Below are positions 38,845-43,542 of a DNA stretch of 43,542 nt, in pieces. Position 1 is the first letter of the stretch; each line of letters begins with the position of its first letter. Made by a program: the position numbers and the translations under genes. The DNA comes from Methanomassiliicoccales archaeon (GTDB lineage Archaea > Thermoplasmatota > Thermoplasmata > RBG-16-68-12 > SOIM01): NCBI GenBank assembly GCA_030593295.1, contig JAUVHO010000013.1, forward strand, positions 1 through 43,542, given 5' to 3'. The notes below the pieces were generated by a model, which was not told where the DNA came from, ran no database searches, and saw nothing but the letters and a program-made list of their open reading frames with translations.

Positions 38845-41244
38845 CTATACGTTTTCAATCGTCCAAATCGCCGGAGATTCGATCCTGATCCAATACCCAA
38901 ACCCAGCCTGCAAGAAGTCTCCATCTACCATGACTCTCAAGAAGTACGGCGGAGCTGATCCATCAAAACCCTCCGTTCTCTCCACCGCGACCACTGCCTT
39001 GAGGTCTGCGATAGTGTAGTTATCATCAAACGATGGGAAGCCCACGAGATTCCAGCCTGCTTGCAGGTTGATCGTGGTCGTAGTGGGAACGACTCCTGCA
39101 ACAGTGAGATTCGAATCCTGAGTGACGTTCACCCAGATGCCCATGGTGTGATTCACGTATTCCAGGCTCTGAGCGTAAGGCTTTGATTCGGAGAAGGATC
39201 TCCATTCTTGGTTGATGGGGTCGTAGGACCAGGCGTTGTCGTATGAGACTGTTTGGAGGGCTGTCTGGATGGTCTCGTCCGATTGGATGAGTGGGATTGA
39301 GACGAGGTTTGGGCCTTTGGAGAGGGGGCGGGTGAACTTGGCCACCTGATTGACTGAGCATTTGGTGTTATTGTCCGAGTTAACCGCGCACACTTGGTAG
39401 AAGTAGTCGTTAGGGTCGCCTTCACCAGCGAAGTTGTCAACGAATGTGTATGTACCATTGGGAACAGAGGCGATCAATTGATAGCCAAGTCCTTTGGGAT
39501 CGTAAGTCAGGTTTCTGAATATTCTGTAGCCAATGACGGATTTGAATCCAGCACCATCATCTGGGGAGAGAGTCCAATTAAGGGTCACATTTTCGAAGTT
39601 CAAACCGCTGAGAATAGCGTGAAACACTCCAGGAGGCCGCGTGAGGATTGTTCCGAGAGGAGATATGAAGGGGTACCTGTCCCGAGAACCCGCATGCATA
39701 ACGTAAGGAGTGTCCCCTATGCCATCACTTCCGGGCTGGTCTTGGTTTGGACCAGAGAACTGGTCGGAACCTGAGTAGTCACTCCAATAATTGCCACCGG
39801 AAGGGTAGTCGTTGTCCCATTTATTGTTGAAGGCGAATTGAAACTCGTGTACTTGCTCTACATTGTCTACAAAACTGTTGTGATATATCTGGTTGATCTC
39901 CGACAGAAAAAGGTGGAGCCCGAACTCTTCATTCGAAAGGATGGTGTTGTTGGCAATGACGCTCCTATTCGAAGAACTAAGGGTGATACCGTAGACATCG
40001 TTCGAGTGAATAGTGTTATTGGTGATGGTGTCGTAATCAGATTCCCCGAGGGCAATGCCAGCGAAGTTGTTGTATGCCACATTGTCATCAATGATGGCGT
40101 CGTTGGAGTACCAAAGACGAATACCGTCCCATCTGTGACTATGAACTTGGTTGCTTGAGACAGTATTATGGTTGGAATACAAGAGATAGATTCCCCATCC
40201 GCTGCCAAGAACCGTGTTGTTGTCAATCTCGCTGTTATCCGAGTATAGAATGTAAATGCCGTGCCAGCGGTTCGAATCGAGGATATTGCCGGCAATAATG
40301 CTACCATTGGAAGATACGAGCTCAATACCTTCACCACCGCTGAAGCCAGCAATGTTGGTCTTGATAGTATTGTTATGTGAGGAATAGAGACGGATACCAT
40401 CGCCGTTAGGTGAAGAGACGGTATTGTTTGCAACCACATTGTCTGAAGAGAACCCGAGATGAATCGCTATAGAGCTGATGAAGATATTTTGATGCACGAC
40501 AACAACGCCAGTGCAAAAGGCAAGTATTACCTGACCAGCACCCAAAGGAATCGACCCCCCGCTTACGTTCTTCCAGTAGTGGAGAGGTTTATCGTTGACT
40601 AGGTTAGATGTGTCCATCAAATGAGTGTTCCAGTGCTCAAGATAGGGACCTCTTATGTTGACGCCGTTCTCGTACATCACGTTTCCTGTTAGAATGTTCT
40701 TCCGAGTCGACTCCAAGAAGATGCCCATATGGTTGTTAGATACGTTTGTGTGAGCAATGAGATTATCATCGGAGAGATACAGACGAAAACCCTCGGCTTC
40801 GTTCAAGGAAGCAGTAGTGTTTGCCAGTGTGTTTCCACTGGATTCCTCGAGGAAGATGCCATAGAAGTTCCCAGTGGCAGTCACATTGTCCACACGACCG
40901 TTAGTTACGTTGTGGAGATAGATTCCATGGTAGCATGGAAAACCTCCTCCCCATCCAGAGTGGACGTGGACATTCAGAATGATGAAGTGGACGTCTGAAT
41001 TCCGAATCTCAATTCCATGTCCGAAGGAGGCATTTATCTCCCATCCCTCTATGATGTAAGGGTCGGAAGGCAATCCGCTACCGCTCGTGATTCCGTTGGC
41101 AACAGTGAAATTCACATTGCCCTGTATGTAGATCGAATCATGAGGGGTGTAGGCAGAGGCTTCCTCGGGGACAATGACTATTGAACAAAGGGAAGCTAGC
41201 GCTAGGAAACATGTGATAGCAATTGTGAAAGTTGCTTCCTTCAT
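38845..41244 (-). CDS. Secreted NosD-like parallel beta-helix protein
   Basis: A 799-residue secreted protein. Signal peptide (about 1-32), then a right-handed beta-helix with about 20-25-residue turns (NSDVHFIILNVHVH, then GIYLHNV, NTIHSNDVYGI and others; about 60-480), including the NosD/CASH-type block HWNTHLMDTSN and GAGQVILAFCTGVVV. A fibronectin-like domain (about 500-620) and a region with LQAGWNLVGFP close the protein. No TM helix follows, so it is probably surface-associated or released. The ATG at 41244 follows gagagagg, with a TATA-like box upstream; the frame extends to 41424 without support. It is paralogous to the gene at 42460. Substrate binding is unknown. Confidence 0.88.
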   Translation of the reverse strand: MKEATFTIAITCFLALASLCSIVIVPEEASAYTPHDSIYIQGNVNFTVANGITSGSGLPSDPYIIEGWEINASFGHGIEIRNSDVHFIILNVHVHSGWGGGFPCYHGIYLHNVTNGRVDNVTATGNFYGIFLEESSGNTLANTTASLNEAEGFRLYLSDDNLIAHTNVSNNHMGIFLESTRKNILTGNVMYENGVNIRGPYLEHWNTHLMDTSNLVNDKPLHYWKNVSGGSIPLGAGQVILAFCTGVVVVHQNIFISSIAIHLGFSSDNVVANNTVSSPNGDGIRLYSSHNNTIKTNIAGFSGGEGIELVSSNGSIIAGNILDSNRWHGIYILYSDNSEIDNNTVLGSGWGIYLLYSNHNTVSSNQVHSHRWDGIRLWYSNDAIIDDNVAYNNFAGIALGESDYDTITNNTIHSNDVYGITLSSSNRSVIANNTILSNEEFGLHLFLSEINQIYHNSFVDNVEQVHEFQFAFNNKWDNDYPSGGNYWSDYSGSDQFSGPNQDQPGSDGIGDTPYVMHAGSRDRYPFISPLGTILTRPPGVFHAILSGLNFENVTLNWTLSPDDGAGFKSVIGYRIFRNLTYDPKGLGYQLIASVPNGTYTFVDNFAGEGDPNDYFYQVCAVNSDNNTKCSVNQVAKFTRPLSKGPNLVSIPLIQSDETIQTALQTVSYDNAWSYDPINQEWRSFSESKPYAQSLEYVNHTMGIWVNVTQDSNLTVAGVVPTTTTINLQAGWNLVGFPSFDDNYTIADLKAVVAVERTEGFDGSAPPYFLRVMVDGDFLQAGFGYWIRIESPAIWTIENV

Positions 41245-41285
41245 CCTCTCTCTCAAAGCATCCTCAACATTGTAGCAACGTGGGC

Positions 41286-41294
41286 GTTTATAAC
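41286..41294 (-). promoter_or_regulatory. TATA-like box for the NosD-like gene
   Basis: Minus-strand gttataaac, 42-50 nt before the ATG at 41244; leaves a leader of about 20 nt. Confidence 0.5.
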
Positions 41295-41424
41295 GCTTTT
41301 CCCAATCGGTTCTGACATTCGAAGTGAGTATCTCCCAGCAACCCCAAAAAAAGAAAAGAAAGAGGAATAGGGTTTTTATCCAATACCTTCGATTCTTTTC
41401 GCTCCGTCGAGATAATGCAAACAT

Positions 41425-41451
41425 AAGGGGGCTTACGGCGGTGACCTGGCA
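41425..41451 (+). repeat. 27-nt direct repeat, copy B
   Basis: Exact copy of 38798-38824, 2.6 kb away and in the same orientation, upstream of the NosD-like gene's promoter. Confidence 0.85.
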
Positions 41452-41739
41452 CCCCAGCGGTAAGGAAAAGAGGAATCAATTCAGATGCATCTCATAATTG
41501 TCGTAGTCCAATATGAAGGAAGACATTACTTGTTTCACATGAGTAAGGCAGTTCCCGAAAACGCGGCATAACACGAGGAAAGTTACCACTGGTGTAGCTG
41601 GAATCTGACAAAGAACTGGGACGGCGAAACAAGCTCACCAGAACCGCTCTGGGAGACTCCCCTATCTACAACTCGTGTATGAAGCTATCTGTGTACTGTT
41701 TTCCAAATCGAGAACTCACCAAGAGCGCCCTGATCAACC

Positions 41740-41994
41740 TCAATCCCTATCGGGTCGGGGGCGAGCCTTGTTGACATTGAGGGTTCCACCCTTCATGTCC
41801 GTTTCGTTAAGGCCTGTGATCGCTTTCTCGGCTTCATCATCGGTCGGCATCTCAACGAATGCGAATCCTCTCGATTCGCCGCTGAGCTTGTCAGTGATGA
41901 TTTTTGCCGATGCGACCTCTCCGAAGGCTTGGAAAGCCTCCAGGAGCTCGGTCTCGGTGACCTCGCGTGGTAGATTACCTACGTATATGTTCAT
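41740..41994 (-). CDS. Single-RRM RNA-binding protein
   Basis: An 84-residue protein that is one RNA recognition motif: RNP2 IYVGNL at 3-8 and RNP1 RGFAFVEM at 42-49, with aromatic residues at the expected RNA-stacking positions (Tyr4, Phe44, Phe46). The tail is short and basic (ARPRPDRD). This layout is like bacterial and cyanobacterial Rbp proteins, which bind single-stranded RNA, some in cold response. Single RRM proteins are uncommon in archaea, so transfer from bacteria is plausible. The start is an ATG at 41994 preceded by aagagga. The neighbours, two beta-helix genes, are not functionally related. Confidence 0.93.
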   Translation of the reverse strand: MNIYVGNLPREVTETELLEAFQAFGEVASAKIITDKLSGESRGFAFVEMPTDDEAEKAITGLNETDMKGGTLNVNKARPRPDRD

Positions 41995-42459
41995 TCAATT
42001 CCTCTTACGTCTCCCTTTCACCATTAGTCCAGAAAACGTCTTGCGGGCTCTCAGTGCAGTCATAGCCCTTAAGGCTTTAGTAACGCTAGTTGGCACCGAT
42101 TTCCACCCTTGTTCCTATGCTGGCACCATAGAACAGAGTCTCTGAGAGGGATTTCTACCGCCCTTGGGCAGTTCCCCACCACTGCCTGCTAATCCCCTGC
42201 CCACATGAAATCGTTTCAGGGGAAATGACAGACTTCCCTATGGAGTGCGACATAAATCATTGATTCTTCGTTCTGCTTTGGAACTGAAGTTTGAACCCAT
42301 CATCGGCTTCTGTGGGACACAAACCCACCTAGAATCAGAAGGTCCTTCTTTTCCTCCAGCAGATACCTGAAATGTCGAAAGATATAAATCTGGACAAAGC
42401 GGTGAGAATACTTAGACAGAACATAGAGGAGGAAGAAGGAAAGCAAAAGGAGGGGTATG
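41995..42459. other. Non-coding stretch between the RRM and second NosD-like genes
   Basis: This 465-nt stretch holds the leaders of both divergent genes. No clear TATA box for the RRM gene is seen. A short frame at 42372-42605 overlaps the NosD start out of phase and is not credited. No tRNA, hairpin of note or repeat was recognised. Confidence 0.55.
42381..42390 (+). promoter_or_regulatory. TATA-like box for the second NosD-like gene
   Basis: Sequence gatataaatc, with aaa before it, is about 70-80 nt ahead of the start. It leaves a leader of about 45 nt carrying an AAAGGAGGGG site. Confidence 0.5.
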
Positions 42460-43542
42460 ATGGAGGAGGGTGTGGCAAAACTGTTCAGCATGACGCTGTG
42501 TGTGTTAATCATTGCCGATATCTCTGCCTTGGCAAGCGTCAATCTGCAAATGGACGAGAGTCCAAGTTCTCTAACAGGCTCACCAAAGATGATTTGGGTG
42601 GATGACGATTTTATTGACGACCCACCAAATCACAAGTGGGATACCATCCAAGAAGGTGTGGATGATGCTAACGGTGGAGATACCGTCTATGTCTTCAATG
42701 GAACTTACTACGAGGATGTGGATATTCACAAAACGATCAATTTGACCGGGGAGGATCGAAAGAGCACTGTAATAGAATCAAGTGGTGGGCTCGGGGTGGA
42801 AGTGTTTGCAGATTGGGTGAACATCACAGGTTTTACCATGACCAATGGCACATTTGGAGCTGGAATAGTGCTCTTCTTTGCCGAGAACTGCTACATCGCA
42901 GATAACATCCTCTCGTACAATGATGACGGCATCGGCCTCCATCTCTCAAATTTCACTACCATAGCCAACAATTACGTCATTGCCAACAACAACACTGGAA
43001 TCGCCCTAGGAGGATCGAACAACACAGTCATAAGCAACACTGTGTCTTGGAACCGGTGGAATGGTATCCATTCCGGGCGTTCTAGTAACAACACAATTGT
43101 CAACAACAAGTTGGTCGAAAACGGCATTTTCATTTTTGGATCTTCCATCGATCACTGGAACACTCACACTATCGACACTTCAAATACCGTAGATGGCAGA
43201 CCTGTATACTATTGGAAGAATGCTGTGGGGGGTACGGTACCACCAGGCGCTGGTCAGGTGATACTTGCCAACTCCACCGGTGTGGTTGTGGAGAACCAGA
43301 ATGTTAGTAATGGAACTGCAGGGATTCAACTTGGTTTTTCATCGAACAACACTATCGCGAACAACACTGGCTTTTCGAACAACATGTGGGGCGTTTTCGT
43401 CATGTATTCTAGTGGTAACATCATTCTAAACAACACACTCATGCACAATGGGGATGGCATAGCTGTTTATTATTCAGACAACAACACCCTCGTGCACAAT
43501 AACGCATCGCTGAACAACTGGGACGGCATTTGGCTTGACAAC
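42460..43542 (+). CDS. Secreted NosD-like parallel beta-helix protein (cut by window edge)
   Basis: 361 codons are in view, open at the right edge. Signal peptide at about 6-26, then WVDDDFIDDP and WDTIQEGVDDA, the usual opening of archaeal beta-helix surface proteins, and turns rich in Asn (NNTVISNTVSWN, NNTIANNTGFSNN). It shares HWNTH, DTSN and GAGQVILA with the NosD-like protein encoded at 38845, so they are paralogues. The second of two tandem ATGs (42457, 42460) is 6 nt after AGGAGG and is preferred. Function is unknown; such folds often bind or cleave carbohydrates. Confidence 0.87.
   Translation, partial: MEEGVAKLFSMTLCVLIIADISALASVNLQMDESPSSLTGSPKMIWVDDDFIDDPPNHKWDTIQEGVDDANGGDTVYVFNGTYYEDVDIHKTINLTGEDRKSTVIESSGGLGVEVFADWVNITGFTMTNGTFGAGIVLFFAENCYIADNILSYNDDGIGLHLSNFTTIANNYVIANNNTGIALGGSNNTVISNTVSWNRWNGIHSGRSSNNTIVNNKLVENGIFIFGSSIDHWNTHTIDTSNTVDGRPVYYWKNAVGGTVPPGAGQVILANSTGVVVENQNVSNGTAGIQLGFSSNNTIANNTGFSNNMWGVFVMYSSGNIILNNTLMHNGDGIAVYYSDNNTLVHNNASLNNWDGIWLDN

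Larger units (their letters stand above)
41245..41739. other. Non-coding stretch between NosD-like and RRM genes
   Basis: This 495-nt stretch contains the NosD promoter and repeat copy B. From about 41455 to 41739 I see no ORF, RNA gene or further repeat that I can support. Confidence 0.6.

Noticed and set aside
39867-40439. 190-residue minus-strand frame rich in Thr and Ser
   Set aside because: Out-of-phase shadow of the NosD-like gene on the same strand; the repeats of the real gene create a long open second frame.
42230-42330. Possible tRNA on the minus strand (gggttcaaac resembles a T-arm)
   Set aside because: No acceptor stem or anticodon arm pairs around it.
42372-42605. 77-residue plus-strand frame across the start of the second NosD-like gene
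   Set aside because: Out of phase with the gene that has a ribosome-binding sequence, signal peptide and family motifs; its start is 10 nt from the TATA-like box, too close for use.

Overview
The window looks archaeal, most likely a Thermoplasmatota-type euryarchaeote. The basis is an archaeal-type phosphoglycerate mutase (apgM), TATA-like boxes about 25-30 nt ahead of many starts (often leaderless, some with TTG or GTG starts), many signal-peptide/one-TM surface proteins with acidic tails, wHTH-STAND-TPR ATPases, and parallel beta-helix proteins. No rRNA, tRNA, CRISPR array, transposase or plasmid gene was seen. Lineage is inference; no marker gene settles it.

Layout. 1-6.1 kb: 5' part of a membrane pyrophosphatase with an extra ectodomain, a small coiled-coil protein, apgM, nadA and a 788-residue coiled-coil protein. 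6.3-10.3 kb: a giant single-pass surface protein (Asp-box, Ig-like and carboxypeptidase-regulatory repeats). 10.9-18.1 kb: a signalling-like region with two STAND ATPases carrying TPRs, two small paralogous repeat proteins between them, and a Ras-like GTPase directly upstream of the second STAND, which appears to carry a roadblock/longin-like insert. 18.2-21.2 kb: a surface protein with about 21 calcium-loop repeats and a radical SAM protein. 21.4-38.6 kb: a respiratory and c-type cytochrome island bracketed by mobB and mobA. 38.8 kb to the end: two oppositely oriented NosD-like beta-helix proteins (the second cut by the window edge) flanking a small RRM protein.

The respiratory island. Running leftward from about 28.3 kb is a translationally coupled set: a dodecaheme cytochrome c, a b6-type cytochrome b with the Cys expected to bind heme ci, a subunit IV-like protein and two small membrane proteins. 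No Rieske gene is present in the window. Downstream, with its own promoter, come a nonaheme cytochrome, a mono-heme membrane-anchored protein and a five-TM membrane protein. A second nonaheme cytochrome, in register with the first but with CXXCK at heme 5, lies further right. Its maturation machinery surrounds it: ccmF plus an unassigned 453-residue partner on the minus strand, and ccmA-ccmB-ccmC-ccmD-ccmE on the plus strand. CcmE has CxxxY in place of HxxxY, CcmC carries a CcmE-like OB-fold insert, and no CcmH is seen. Together these genes describe a membrane quinol/multiheme cytochrome electron-transfer chain with a variant System I maturation pathway. MobA and MobB suggest a molybdoenzyme elsewhere in the genome.

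The strongest candidates for something undescribed are the Rieske-less b6/dodecaheme complex, the variant Ccm system with the OB-fused CcmC and 453-residue partner, the CXXCK nonaheme cytochrome, and the GTPase/STAND/small-repeat-protein region.
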